Of a stretch of DNA of 64,000 bases, positions 8,352-16,831 are shown piece after piece. The stretch spans positions 1,922,001 through 1,986,000 of the forward strand of contig NZ_CP139348.1 of assembly GCF_038561965.1 (NCBI RefSeq). Direction: 5' to 3'. The translations under genes were made by a program, and so were the position numbers. This stretch comes from Stutzerimonas stutzeri (GTDB lineage Bacteria > Pseudomonadota > Gammaproteobacteria > Pseudomonadales > Pseudomonadaceae). Under the pieces are notes generated by a model that saw only the letters and a program-made list of their open reading frames with translations, ran no database searches and was not told the DNA's origin. Each line of letters begins with the position of its first letter. The stretch's first letter is position 1.

Positions 8352-9314
8352 CTAACTAGAGGATGGCGGGATGCCATTATCCAGCAGGAAGCGCTGAACG
8401 TCCTGCAACAGAGCATGGGCGAGCGGCAGGTTCGGGTCGTCGTAGGAGGCCAACTGCGCGGCGCTCGGCGGGACGATGCGCAGCACGTGATTCATGCCAT
8501 CGATCAGCGCCAGCTTGGCATCCGGCTTCGCTCGCTGCAGCGCTTCGGCATCCTCCACACCAACCTGGATGTCATGACGGCCCTGAACGATCAGCGCGGG
8601 TATCTCGACGGCAGCGAAGGCGGTGGCCGGGTCGAAAGCGAACAGCGAGATCAGATAAGGCTGCACGCTGGGGCGGAACAGCACCTGCAGCGGCTCGGGC
8701 ACCTCGATATGGGTGCGTCCGGCCTTGAGCTCGTCGATCAGGAAGTAACTGGTGGCGAGTAGTGCAGGTGGCAGGCGACCCTGAAGTTGCTCACGCAGCA
8801 CCTGGTCGATCGGCCTGCCGCTGCCGGCAATGCTGATCAATGCGGTGGCTCCGGACCTGGGCGCTGCAAGGCTGGCGATCAGCGCACCCTCGCTGTGGCC
8901 GATAAGAATCAGCTCGCTGAAGCGCGAGTCGTTCCTGAGCTTTTCGCTCCAGGCCAAGGCGTCGTCGACATAGGCGTCAACGCTCAGCTCACTCTCGTTC
9001 GGCGCGGCCGCTAGACTGGCGCCGACGCCGCGCTTGTCATAGCGCAGGCTGGCCACGCCCAGTTTGGCCAGGCCCTGGGCGAGGCGCTTGAGGCTGTCGT
9101 TGTGTCCGGCAGGGTTATTGCCGTTGCGATCGGTCGGGCCGGAGCCCGCGATCAACAACGCCACCGGCACCGACTGGTCGCTTTTCGGCAGCAGCAGGCT
9201 GCCCTGCAACATGCCGCTGCCGGTGTCCAGATTGAGCGTTTGATTGAGCAGGGTCTGTGCCTGCAGGAAAGAAGGGGACATGGTCATTAGCAGCAAAATC
9301 AGCAGGGCACGCAT
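8352..9314 (-). CDS. Secreted alpha/beta hydrolase
   Basis: A 320-residue alpha/beta-fold serine hydrolase. The N-terminus (MRALLILLLMTMSPSFLQAQ) is a signal peptide, so it should act in the periplasm. The nucleophile elbow GHSEG is at 139-143 with Ser 141. The acid (GRHD) and histidine (MNHVL) follow in the C-terminal third, completing the triad. An oxyanion-type GSGPTDRNGN segment lies near residues 57-66. The substrate is unknown; peptidase or esterase are both possible. It is divergent from aroC. Confidence 0.8.
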   Translation of the reverse strand: MRALLILLLMTMSPSFLQAQTLLNQTLNLDTGSGMLQGSLLLPKSDQSVPVALLIAGSGPTDRNGNNPAGHNDSLKRLAQGLAKLGVASLRYDKRGVGASLAAAPNESELSVDAYVDDALAWSEKLRNDSRFSELILIGHSEGALIASLAAPRSGATALISIAGSGRPIDQVLREQLQGRLPPALLATSYFLIDELKAGRTHIEVPEPLQVLFRPSVQPYLISLFAFDPATAFAAVEIPALIVQGRHDIQVGVEDAEALQRAKPDAKLALIDGMNHVLRIVPPSAAQLASYDDPNLPLAHALLQDVQRFLLDNGIPPSSS

Positions 9315-9458
9315 GGAAGGACTTCTTGATCACGGAGCAGGTTGGATGCGGCATTCGACGCAAAGGTCAGTATGCGCCGGCAACAGGGACGATGAAACCG
9401 CAGCGCCCTCAGGTATACTTCCGGCCCCTGTTTTTCGGTCGATCGCGGAGCGTCCTGC

Positions 9459-10550
9459 ATGTCCGGCAATACCTACGGCAAGCTGTTCACCGTCACCACT
9501 GCCGGCGAAAGCCATGGTCCTGCACTGGTGGCCATCGTCGACGGCTGCCCGCCTGGGCTGGAGCTGTCGCTGGACGATCTGCAGCGCGACCTCGACCGTC
9601 GCAAGCCGGGTACCAGCCGGCACACCACCCAGCGCCAGGAAGCCGATGAGGTGGAAATCCTCTCCGGCGTGTTCGAAGGCAAGACCACCGGTTGCCCGAT
9701 CGGCCTGCTGATCCGCAACACCGACCAGAAGTCCAAGGACTACTCGGCGATCAAGGACCAGTTCCGCCCGGCCCATGCCGACTACACCTATCACCACAAA
9801 TATGGCGTGCGCGACTACCGCGGCGGTGGCCGCAGCTCGGCACGTGAGACCGCCATGCGCGTGGCGGCCGGCGCCATCGCCAAGAAGTATCTGGCGACCC
9901 TGGGCATCCAGGTGCGTGGCTACATGAGCCAGCTCGGGCCGATCGAGATCCCGTTCAAGACCTGGGACAGTGTCGAGCAGAATGCCTTCTTCAGCCCGGA
10001 CCCGGACAAGGTGGCGGAGCTTGAGGCCTATATGGACCAGCTGCGTCGCGATCAGGATTCGGTGGGCGCGAAGATCACCGTGGTTGCCGATGGCGTGCCG
10101 CCGGGCCTTGGCGAGCCGATTTTCGACCGTCTCGACGCCGAGCTGGCCCATGCGCTGATGAGCATCAACGCGGTCAAGGGCGTGGAGATCGGTGCCGGTT
10201 TCGCTTCGGTAGCCCAGCGTGGCACCGAGCACCGTGACGAGCTGACGCCACAGGGCTTTCACTCCAACAATGCCGGCGGCATTCTCGGCGGCATCTCCTC
10301 GGGCCAGCCGATCGTCGCCCATCTGGCGCTCAAGCCGACGTCCAGCATCACCACGCCAGGGCAGTCGATCGACGTGAATGGCGCACCGGTGGACGTCATC
10401 ACCAAGGGCCGCCATGACCCGTGCGTTGGCATCCGTGCGACGCCGATTGCCGAGGCCATGATGGCCATCGTGCTGCTCGATCACCTGCTGCGCCACCGTG
10501 GGCAGAACGCCGATGTGCAGGTGCTCACCCCGGTGCTGCCGCAACTGTGA
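9459..10550 (+). CDS. aroC: Chorismate synthase
   Basis: A 363-residue chorismate synthase of the usual bacterial length. It converts 5-enolpyruvylshikimate-3-phosphate to chorismate, the last common step to aromatic amino acids, folate and quinones, and needs reduced FMN. Family signatures are clear: GESHGPALVAIVDGCPPG near residue 16, the RGGGRSSARET block near 127-137, and a late RHDPC block (about 325-329). A candidate -10 element TATACT is at 9414-9419. An unusually stable hairpin follows the gene. Confidence 0.97.
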   Translation: MSGNTYGKLFTVTTAGESHGPALVAIVDGCPPGLELSLDDLQRDLDRRKPGTSRHTTQRQEADEVEILSGVFEGKTTGCPIGLLIRNTDQKSKDYSAIKDQFRPAHADYTYHHKYGVRDYRGGGRSSARETAMRVAAGAIAKKYLATLGIQVRGYMSQLGPIEIPFKTWDSVEQNAFFSPDPDKVAELEAYMDQLRRDQDSVGAKITVVADGVPPGLGEPIFDRLDAELAHALMSINAVKGVEIGAGFASVAQRGTEHRDELTPQGFHSNNAGGILGGISSGQPIVAHLALKPTSSITTPGQSIDVNGAPVDVITKGRHDPCVGIRATPIAEAMMAIVLLDHLLRHRGQNADVQVLTPVLPQL

Positions 10551-10575
10551 GTCCGCGCGGTAGGCAACAGGTGCG

Positions 10576-10610
10576 CGGCTGCAGGAAAAGACGGCCTTTG
10601 CCTGCAGCCG
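10576..10610 (+). other. Stable hairpin between aroC and the MFS gene
   Basis: CGGCTGCAGG (10576-10585) and CCTGCAGCCG (10601-10610) are perfect inverted 10-mers around a 15-base loop whose ends (AAAG/CTTT) can extend the stem. No U-tract follows, so termination is uncertain. It lies 15 bases before the MFS start codon and could limit read-through or translation. Confidence 0.5.
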
Positions 10611-10624
10611 GTAGCTTGTAGCCC

Positions 10625-11776
10625 ATGGCCGCTGCTCTGCCTTACTGGCGCCTGTCCGGTTTCTACTTCTTTTACTTTGGGTTGCTCGGCTCGACGGCGC
10701 CGTTTCTCGGCCTGTACTTCGATCACCTGGGTTTTTTCCCGGAACGCATCGGCGAACTGATCGCCATCCCCATGCTGATGCGCTGCGTGGCGCCGAACCT
10801 CTGGGGTTGGCTGGGTGACGCAACCGGCCGGCGGCTGGAAATCGTCCGCCTCGGTGCGTTGTGCACCTTGCTCTCCTTCGGCCTGATCTTCTTCGACAAG
10901 AGCTTTGCCTGGCTGGCGATGGTGATGGCGCTGCATGCGTTCTTCTGGCACGCGGTACTGCCGCAGTTCGAAGTCATCACACTGGCCCATCTGCATGAAC
11001 AGCCCGAGCGCTACAGCCAGGTTCGCCTATGGGGCAGTATCGGTTTCATTTTTGCGGTGGTGGGGCTCGGGCTGTTGTTCCAGCAGCTGAGCCTTGATCT
11101 CTACCCAACTGCGGTGGCCTTCGTGATGGTCGGCATCGTGCTGAGCAGTGCCTGGGTACCCAACGCGCACCCGCGTCAGCGTAGCGAGGTGACCGGGCAC
11201 GGCGGTTTTCTCGCTCAGCTGCGACGTCCTGGTGTGCTGGCTTTCTACGCCTGCGTGGCGCTGATGCAGCTGGCCCACGGGCCGTACTACACCTTTTTCA
11301 GCATTCACCTGGAGGCGCTCGGCTACAGCCGCAGCTTCATCGGGCTGATGTGGGCGCTGGGCGTGGTAGCGGAGATCCTGCTGTTTCTGGTCATGGCGCG
11401 CCTGCTTGCGCGTTTTTCGCTGCGTCAGGTGCTGTTGGCCAGTTTCCTGATAGCCGCGCTGCGCTGGGTGCTGCTCGGGCAATTTGCCGAGCATCTTGCC
11501 GTGCTGCTGGTTGCGCAGTTGATGCATGCGGCCACCTTTGGCAGCTTCCATGCTGCCGCCATTCACTTCGTCCAGCGCAGTTTCGGTCATCGCCAGCAGG
11601 GCCAGGGCCAGGCGTTGTATGCCAGCCTGTCGGGCATCGGTGGCGCATTGGGCGCGCTCTACGCGGGCTACGCCTGGTCAGGTCTTGGGCCAGGCTGGTC
11701 GTTCGCCATTGCCAGTCTGGCGGCGCTGGCCGCAGCCGCTATCATTGCCTTCCGTTTGCAGGAGGACCGAGCATGA
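10625..11776 (+). CDS. MFS transporter (MFS_1-like / HcaT type)
   Basis: A 383-residue major-facilitator protein with about 12 hydrophobic helices and the start PYWRLSGFYFFYFGLLGS, typical of the LacY/HcaT-like MFS_1 group. Its stop overlaps the start of mtnB (ATGA), so it belongs to the methionine-salvage operon. This suggests transport of a methylthio compound or another salvage intermediate, but only the neighbourhood supports that. A conserved sugar-site residue could not be assigned. Confidence 0.85.
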   Translation: MAAALPYWRLSGFYFFYFGLLGSTAPFLGLYFDHLGFFPERIGELIAIPMLMRCVAPNLWGWLGDATGRRLEIVRLGALCTLLSFGLIFFDKSFAWLAMVMALHAFFWHAVLPQFEVITLAHLHEQPERYSQVRLWGSIGFIFAVVGLGLLFQQLSLDLYPTAVAFVMVGIVLSSAWVPNAHPRQRSEVTGHGGFLAQLRRPGVLAFYACVALMQLAHGPYYTFFSIHLEALGYSRSFIGLMWALGVVAEILLFLVMARLLARFSLRQVLLASFLIAALRWVLLGQFAEHLAVLLVAQLMHAATFGSFHAAAIHFVQRSFGHRQQGQGQALYASLSGIGGALGALYAGYAWSGLGPGWSFAIASLAALAAAAIIAFRLQEDRA

Positions 11777-12393
11777 CTGCCACGCGCCGCCACCTGAGCC
11801 AGGCGATCATCGACGCCGGACGCTTTTTGTATGGTCGTGGCTGGTCGCCGGCGACCAGCAGCAACTACTCCGCGCGCCTGACCAGCGCCGAGGTACTGCT
11901 GACCGTTTCCGGCAGGCACAAGGGTGAGCTGACTGCTGACGACCTGCTCGCGGTGGACATGGACGGCAACAGTCTGGAGGAGGGCAAGCAGCCTTCCGCA
12001 GAGACGTTGCTGCATACCCAGCTGTATCGCTGGAAGCCGGAGATCGGCGCGGTGCTGCATACTCATTCGGTCAACGCCACGGTGCTGTCCCGCGTAGCCT
12101 TGGCCGATTCGCTGGTGTTCGCCGACTACGAATTGCAGAAGGCCTTCAGTGGTATCTCGAGCCATGAATCACAAGTGCTGGTGCCGATCTTCGACAACGA
12201 TCAGAACATCGCGCGCCTGGCCGCCAGGGTGCAGCCCTGGCTCGACGAGCATCCCGATTGCGTCGGTTACCTGATTCGTGGCCACGGCCTGTACACCTGG
12301 GGCGAGAAGATGAGCGATGCGCTGCGGCAGATCGAGGCGTTCGAATTTCTCTTCGAATGCGAACTGAAAATGCGCGCCCTGCAGCCCAGATAA
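11773..12393 (+). CDS. mtnB: Methylthioribulose-1-phosphate dehydratase
   Basis: A 206-residue class II aldolase/dehydratase. It removes water from 5-methylthioribulose-1-phosphate in the methionine salvage pathway. Zinc-ligand histidines are seen in VLHTHSVNATV (near residue 97) and RGHGLYTWG (near 174). The frame stays open well upstream inside the MFS gene, but ATG 11773 gives the family length and overlaps the MFS stop codon; GGAGGA lies 8 bases upstream. mtnD and mtnC follow. Confidence 0.93.
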   Translation: MTATRRHLSQAIIDAGRFLYGRGWSPATSSNYSARLTSAEVLLTVSGRHKGELTADDLLAVDMDGNSLEEGKQPSAETLLHTQLYRWKPEIGAVLHTHSVNATVLSRVALADSLVFADYELQKAFSGISSHESQVLVPIFDNDQNIARLAARVQPWLDEHPDCVGYLIRGHGLYTWGEKMSDALRQIEAFEFLFECELKMRALQPR

Positions 12394-12443
12394 TTCCTGC
12401 CTGGCCGGTAACGACCGGCCAGACGATTTTCGGAGAGCCGAAC

Positions 12444-12989
12444 ATGAGTGTCCTCAGCGTTTATCACGAGTCCCGCCCCGATCAGCCGCTCAAGGTGCTG
12501 ACCCACCTCGAAGACATCGCCCCGACGCTGACCAAGGTCGGTGTGCAGCTGGAGCGCTGGGAAGCCAGCGCACCAATCGTCGCCGGGGCCAGCCAGGAAG
12601 AGGTGATCGCTGCCTACCGGCCGCAGATCGACAAGCTGATGACCGAGCGTGGCTACGTCACCGTCGATGTGATCAGCCTGACCCGCGATCACCCGCAGAA
12701 GGACGAACTGCGCGCGAAGTTCCTCGACGAGCACCGTCATGCCGAGGACGAGGTGCGCTTCTTCGTCGCCGGGCGCGGGCTCTTCACGCTGCATATCGAG
12801 GACATGGTCTACGCCGTGCTGTGCGAAAAGAACGACCTGATCTCCGTGCCCGCCGGCACGCGCCACTGGTTCGACATGGGTGAAGAGCCGCACTTCGTCG
12901 CCATCCGCCTGTTCAACAACCCGGAAGGCTGGGTCGCCGAGTTCACTGGCGAGAGCATCGCCGATCAGTTCCCGCGGCTGGACGACTGA
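12444..12989 (+). CDS. mtnD: Acireductone dioxygenase
   Basis: A 181-residue cupin that oxidises acireductone to the keto-acid precursor of methionine and formate (Fe form). The metal-binding cupin motif HRHAEDEVRFFVAGRG is in the middle of the protein, and the second histidine is in GTRHWFD. The ATG at 12444 follows CGGAGAG. It lies between mtnB and mtnC. Confidence 0.95.
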   Translation: MSVLSVYHESRPDQPLKVLTHLEDIAPTLTKVGVQLERWEASAPIVAGASQEEVIAAYRPQIDKLMTERGYVTVDVISLTRDHPQKDELRAKFLDEHRHAEDEVRFFVAGRGLFTLHIEDMVYAVLCEKNDLISVPAGTRHWFDMGEEPHFVAIRLFNNPEGWVAEFTGESIADQFPRLDD

Positions 12990-12990
12990 G

Positions 12991-13674
12991 ATGCCGATCA
13001 AGGCGATCCTCACCGATATCGAAGGCACCACCAGCGCCGTCAGCTTCGTCTTCGATGTGCTGTTCCCCTACGCTCGCGAGCATCTGCCGGCCTACATCCG
13101 CAGTCACGCCGAGGCACCCGCGGTAGCCGCGCAGATCGAAGCGGTGCGCAGTGAAAGCGGGGAGCTCGATGCAGATATCGAGCGCGTCATCGAAATCCTG
13201 CTTGGCTGGATCGCCAGTGATCGCAAGGTCACCTCGCTCAAGGCCCTGCAAGGCATGGTCTGGGCCCAGGGGTATCGGGCCGGACAGCTCAAGGGGCATG
13301 TCTACCCGGATGCGGTAGCCGCGCTGCGCGAGTGGAAGGCGCGCGGCTTCGATCTTTACGTCTATTCCTCGGGCTCGGTCCAGGCGCAGAAGCTGATATT
13401 CGGTTGCTCCGAGGCCGGCGACCTGACGCCGTTGTTCTCCGGTTATTTCGATACCACCAGCGGGCACAAACGGGACATTGCGTCGTACCGGCGTATCGCC
13501 GAGGCCATTGGTGTTCCGGCCGTCCACGTGCTGTTCCTTTCCGACGTTGCCGAAGAGCTTGATGCAGCGCAGCAGGCCGGCATGCAGGTGTGTGGCCTGG
13601 CGCGCGAAGGCGGCGAGCTGGGCGGACATGAAAGCGTAGCCAGCTTTGCGCAGATCGACCCTGCCCGCTATTGA
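12991..13674 (+). CDS. mtnC: Enolase-phosphatase E1
   Basis: A 227-residue HAD-superfamily enzyme that enolises and dephosphorylates 2,3-diketo-5-methylthiopentyl-1-phosphate. The N-terminal DIEGTT (residues 9-14) carries the HAD nucleophile and acid, YSSGSVQAQ is HAD motif II, and FLSDVAEELDAA is the C-terminal acidic motif. The start lies one base after the mtnD stop, so it is translationally coupled. No isomerase (mtnA) or kinase gene is in the window. Confidence 0.95.
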   Translation: MPIKAILTDIEGTTSAVSFVFDVLFPYAREHLPAYIRSHAEAPAVAAQIEAVRSESGELDADIERVIEILLGWIASDRKVTSLKALQGMVWAQGYRAGQLKGHVYPDAVAALREWKARGFDLYVYSSGSVQAQKLIFGCSEAGDLTPLFSGYFDTTSGHKRDIASYRRIAEAIGVPAVHVLFLSDVAEELDAAQQAGMQVCGLAREGGELGGHESVASFAQIDPARY

Positions 13675-13754
13675 GCCGCTCTGAACCAGGGAACTGAACC
13701 CTGCCGCCGCGCTGGCATCCTACGTTACGTACCCACCCAAACAGGAGCGTACCC

Positions 13755-13967
13755 ATGGGAGACGCCTTCGGCGGTATTTTCGGCCTGCTCATCCTGATAC
13801 TGGATATCTGGGCGATCATCAGCGTGATTCGCAGTGACAGCACCAGCGGCAAGAAAGTGCTCTGGGTCCTGCTGATCGTCATTCTGCCAGTGCTCGGCCT
13901 GATCATCTGGGGAATCATGGGCCCGCGCGGCAATCGTCCCGATGCACGTGGACCTTACCGGCACTAA
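13755..13967 (+). CDS. Small PLDc_N-type membrane protein
   Basis: A 70-residue protein with two hydrophobic helices separated by a short polar turn (RSDSTSGKKVLW) and an ending of Gly, Arg and Pro. The pattern I-L-D-I-W-A-I and K-x-L-W-V-L-L-I-V-I-L-P-V-L-G-L matches the phospholipase-D N-terminal-like domain seen in small stand-alone membrane proteins. An ACAGGAG ribosome site precedes it. Function unknown. It is followed three bases later by a paralogous gene. Confidence 0.75.
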   Translation: MGDAFGGIFGLLILILDIWAIISVIRSDSTSGKKVLWVLLIVILPVLGLIIWGIMGPRGNRPDARGPYRH

Positions 13968-13970
13968 CTG

Positions 13971-14162
13971 ATGGAAAGCCTGAGCGCTCCGCTGGCGATC
14001 ATCGTGCTGCTGCTGGACCTGGTGGCAATCGTCTATGTCTGGCGCAGCTCCATCGAAGTAGGTCGCAAAGTGATCTGGTCATTGGTGATCGTGCTGCTGC
14101 CGGTCGTTGGCTTGGTCATGTGGGCGGTGGCAGCGGGGCCATTCGGCAAGGCGCGGCTTTGA
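13971..14162 (+). CDS. Small PLDc_N-type membrane protein, paralog
   Basis: A 63-residue protein with the same two-helix layout as its upstream neighbour: LLLDLVAIVYVWRSS, then KVIWSLVIVLLPVVGLVMWA. The two look like a tandem duplication that has diverged. The next gene starts three bases after its stop, so the pair is probably co-transcribed with the histidine phosphatase. Function unknown. Confidence 0.7.
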   Translation: MESLSAPLAIIVLLLDLVAIVYVWRSSIEVGRKVIWSLVIVLLPVVGLVMWAVAAGPFGKARL

Positions 14163-14165
14163 ATC

Positions 14166-14723
14166 ATGTGTCGCGCAGGCCTGCTGATCTGCCTGCTCTA
14201 CAGCCTGGAACTGGCGCAGGCCGATGAACACGACGCATGGCAGGCATTGCGTGAAGGGCATGCCATTCTCGTTTTGCGCCACGCTACTGCGCCAGGTTTG
14301 GGCGACCCTGGTGGCTTTAACATCGACGACTGCAAGACGCAGCGTAATCTCGATGAACGCGGTCGTGCCGAAGCCCGGCGCTGGGGCGCGCGGTTACGGC
14401 AGGCCGGCATCACAAGCGCTCGGGTGCTGAGTAGCCGTTGGTGCCGTGCGCTTGAGACGGCGCAGTTCATGGCGCTCGGAGTCGTCGAACCATTGCCTGC
14501 GCTGGATTCCTTCTTCACATCGCCGATCACCGAGCGGCATCAGACAGCCGCGCTGCGCCGGGCAGTCGAGGTACTAGCGCCGGGCGAGGTCGCGGTGCTG
14601 GTGACTCATCAAGTCAATATCACTGCGCTGACGGGCATCTTCCCGCAATCGGGGGAGGGGCTGATCCTGGCTCGTCCGCTGGCAGTGCCTCCTGTGGTAT
14701 TGGCACGCATCGCTCCGCCTTAG
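14166..14723 (+). CDS. Exported histidine phosphatase family protein
   Basis: A 185-residue branch-1 histidine phosphatase. The catalytic LVLRHATAPG is at residues 35-44 with His 39 as expected phospho-acceptor, and a second histidine is in VLVTHQVNITAL. The N-terminus (GLLICLLYSLELAQA) reads as a signal peptide, suggesting a periplasmic protein. Related exported phosphatases are often annotated as phosphoglycerate-mutase-like; no glycolytic role is implied. Its end overlaps the alkA end by four bases. Confidence 0.8.
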   Translation: MCRAGLLICLLYSLELAQADEHDAWQALREGHAILVLRHATAPGLGDPGGFNIDDCKTQRNLDERGRAEARRWGARLRQAGITSARVLSSRWCRALETAQFMALGVVEPLPALDSFFTSPITERHQTAALRRAVEVLAPGEVAVLVTHQVNITALTGIFPQSGEGLILARPLAVPPVVLARIAPP

Positions 14724-15604
14724 CCACCCTTGGTTCCCTTGGCATAGTTGTCCCAGATGTGGATGGCGGCGTAGGCCCGCCAGGGCCGCCAGGCTTCCGC
14801 ACGTGCTGCAAGCGCCTTGGCGGCGATGCCGCCGTCGCCCCATAGAGGCGCCTTGAGCAAACCGAGATCGGCTGCCGGGAAGGCGTCCGCAACGCCGAAC
14901 CCGCGCAGGGCGATGTATTCAGCCGTCCAGGGGCCGATACCGGGGAGTTCGCACAGCTGCTCGACAAGCACGTCGGCGCCGTCTTCGACATGCAATTGCA
15001 GCGCACCTTCGGCCACCGCTGCAGCGAGGCGGCGCAGAGCCTGCGCGCGTTTGGCAGGCATGCCGATGTTCTCCAGCGGGTCATCGGCGATTGCCTGGGC
15101 AGTAGGGAAGAGCAGCTCCAGCCCGGCTGGTGCGTCTTGCAGCGGCTCGCCGAGCCGCTCTACCAGGCGGCGAGTAATGGTCACCGCTGCCTTTACCGTT
15201 ACCTGCTGGCCCACCACTGCGCGCACGGCTTGCTCGAACGGGTCATAGGCAGCCGGCAGACGCAGGCCTGGCTGAGCCGCGATCAGCGGACCTAACGCGG
15301 GGTCAGGGGTGAAGTGTGCTGCGATGGCGTGCGGGTCCGCGTCCAGATCGAACATTTTGCGCACCTGGCTGACGAGCGTCTGGGTCGCCTGTTGCAGCGA
15401 GTTGCTGAGCGTCAGTTCGAGCGCTGGGCGGTCAGCCAGTGTGCGTACGCTGAGCCAACCGCTAGCTGGGCCCAGACGCAGCGTACGCGAGTAGCCGTCC
15501 GGCTCCAGACGTTCGACACCTGGCAGCAGGCGCAGGGCGAAATGGCGATGGAATTGCTGCCAGTCCCAAGGTTCGAGGTAGGGCAGTTGCAAGGTTTCAG
15601 TCAT
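14720..15604 (-). CDS. alkA: DNA-3-methyladenine glycosylase II
   Basis: A 294-residue base-excision glycosylase. It has an AlkA-type N-terminal domain, then the helix-hairpin-helix ELPGIGPWTAEYIALRG near 219-235, and the catalytic aspartate in FPAADLGLLKA (about residue 246). It removes alkylated purines from DNA. Unlike the E. coli Ada-AlkA fusion of some species, there is no regulatory Ada domain. ATG 15604 was chosen; a GTG codon sits just before it at 15607. Confidence 0.88.
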   Translation of the reverse strand: MTETLQLPYLEPWDWQQFHRHFALRLLPGVERLEPDGYSRTLRLGPASGWLSVRTLADRPALELTLSNSLQQATQTLVSQVRKMFDLDADPHAIAAHFTPDPALGPLIAAQPGLRLPAAYDPFEQAVRAVVGQQVTVKAAVTITRRLVERLGEPLQDAPAGLELLFPTAQAIADDPLENIGMPAKRAQALRRLAAAVAEGALQLHVEDGADVLVEQLCELPGIGPWTAEYIALRGFGVADAFPAADLGLLKAPLWGDGGIAAKALAARAEAWRPWRAYAAIHIWDNYAKGTKGG

Positions 15605-15792
15605 CACCAGACCCTAGCGTGCGTCATTCACTTTGTCGCCCCGAAGTATGCTTTCGAACCCCATGGCTCCCCCTGTCATGTTGGCCAACGTAGAATCGTG
15701 CCTCTTTGCGGTGGGCGATTCGGTCGTCCTTCCCCTCAGCCAGCTCAGACGCCGGAGCGCTGCGCTCGGCGTCTGCCAACGGAGAAAGCCCC

Positions 15793-16653
15793 ATGAGTGA
15801 CTATCAGGAAACTCTCTACGAGGGATACGGCCAGCGCTTTCAGATCGACAAGCTGCTGCACGAAGTGCGTACCGAACATCAGCATCTGCTGATCTTCGAG
15901 AACGCCCGGATGGGTCGCGTCATGGCTCTCGATGGTGTGATCCAGACTACCGAAGCCGATGAGTTCATCTACCACGAGATGCTTGCGCATGTGCCGATCC
16001 TGGCCCATGGCTTGGCGCGACGAGTGCTGATCATCGGTGGTGGTGATGGCGGCATCCTGCGAGAAGTGGCACGTCATCGTGATATCGAGAGCATCACCAT
16101 GGTCGAGATCGATCGCACCGTGGTGGATATGTGCAGGGAGTTCCTACCGAATCATTCCGCTGGAACCTTCGATGACTCGCGGCTGAATCTGGTGATCGAT
16201 GACGGCATGCGCTTCGTGGCGACCACCGAAGAGAAGTTCGACGTCATCATTTCCGATTCCACCGATCCCATCGGCCCGGGCGAGGTGCTGTTCTCCGAAA
16301 ATTTCTACCAGGCATGCCGCCGCTGCCTGAACGAAGGCGGCATTCTGGTCACACAGAACGGCACGCCGTTCATGCAACTGGGTGAAGTGCAGACCACTGC
16401 CAAGCGCCTGCATGGCCTGTTCGCCGACTGGCATTTCTATCAGGCCGCAGTGCCGACCTATATCGGCGGCGCCATGACCTTCGCCTGGGGCGCCTGCAAC
16501 GTCGAGAGCCGCAAGCTGCCGCTGGTAACCCTGGCGCAGCGTTACGCCGGCAGCGGCATCGTTACCCGTTATTACAACCCGCACGTGCATATCGGCGCCT
16601 TCGCACTGCCGCAGTTCGTGCTGCATGCGATCGCCAAGCCCAGTAACGACTGA
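15793..16653 (+). CDS. speE: Spermidine synthase
   Basis: A 286-residue aminopropyltransferase that makes spermidine from putrescine and decarboxylated S-adenosylmethionine. The cofactor site GGGDGGILREV is near residue 80, and catalytic-region motif SDSTDPIGP near 155. A GGAGAAAG ribosome site precedes ATG 15793; the longer in-frame start would lack family sequence. Methylthioadenosine, its by-product, is what the nearby mtn genes recycle. A good terminator follows. Confidence 0.95.
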   Translation: MSDYQETLYEGYGQRFQIDKLLHEVRTEHQHLLIFENARMGRVMALDGVIQTTEADEFIYHEMLAHVPILAHGLARRVLIIGGGDGGILREVARHRDIESITMVEIDRTVVDMCREFLPNHSAGTFDDSRLNLVIDDGMRFVATTEEKFDVIISDSTDPIGPGEVLFSENFYQACRRCLNEGGILVTQNGTPFMQLGEVQTTAKRLHGLFADWHFYQAAVPTYIGGAMTFAWGACNVESRKLPLVTLAQRYAGSGIVTRYYNPHVHIGAFALPQFVLHAIAKPSND

Positions 16654-16709
16654 GGTCAAATGTGACGAGTGTCTCGAAAAGGGGCACGCCTCCTTGCTCG
16701 CTGACGCGA

Positions 16710-16739
16710 CCCGCCCGGAAACGGTGCGGGCTTTTTTTC
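16710..16739 (+). terminator. Rho-independent terminator after speE
   Basis: CCCGCCCG and CGG(T)GCGGG pair with one bulged T and a GAAA tetraloop, followed by a run of eight T. It lies 57 bases after the speE stop and about 90 bases before the Anbu cluster, separating the two transcription units. Confidence 0.85.
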
Positions 16740-16831
16740 TGCGATCGTTAAACTGGCTGTTCTGAAAGGATTTGTTTTCGTGGCGCGGGCTTTGCACTGT
16801 GAATGGGCACGTATGTGCTCGAGGGCTTTGC

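Noticed and set aside
9414..9419. TATACT as an aroC promoter -10
   Set aside because: No acceptable -35 element at the right distance, so it was not listed as a separate feature.
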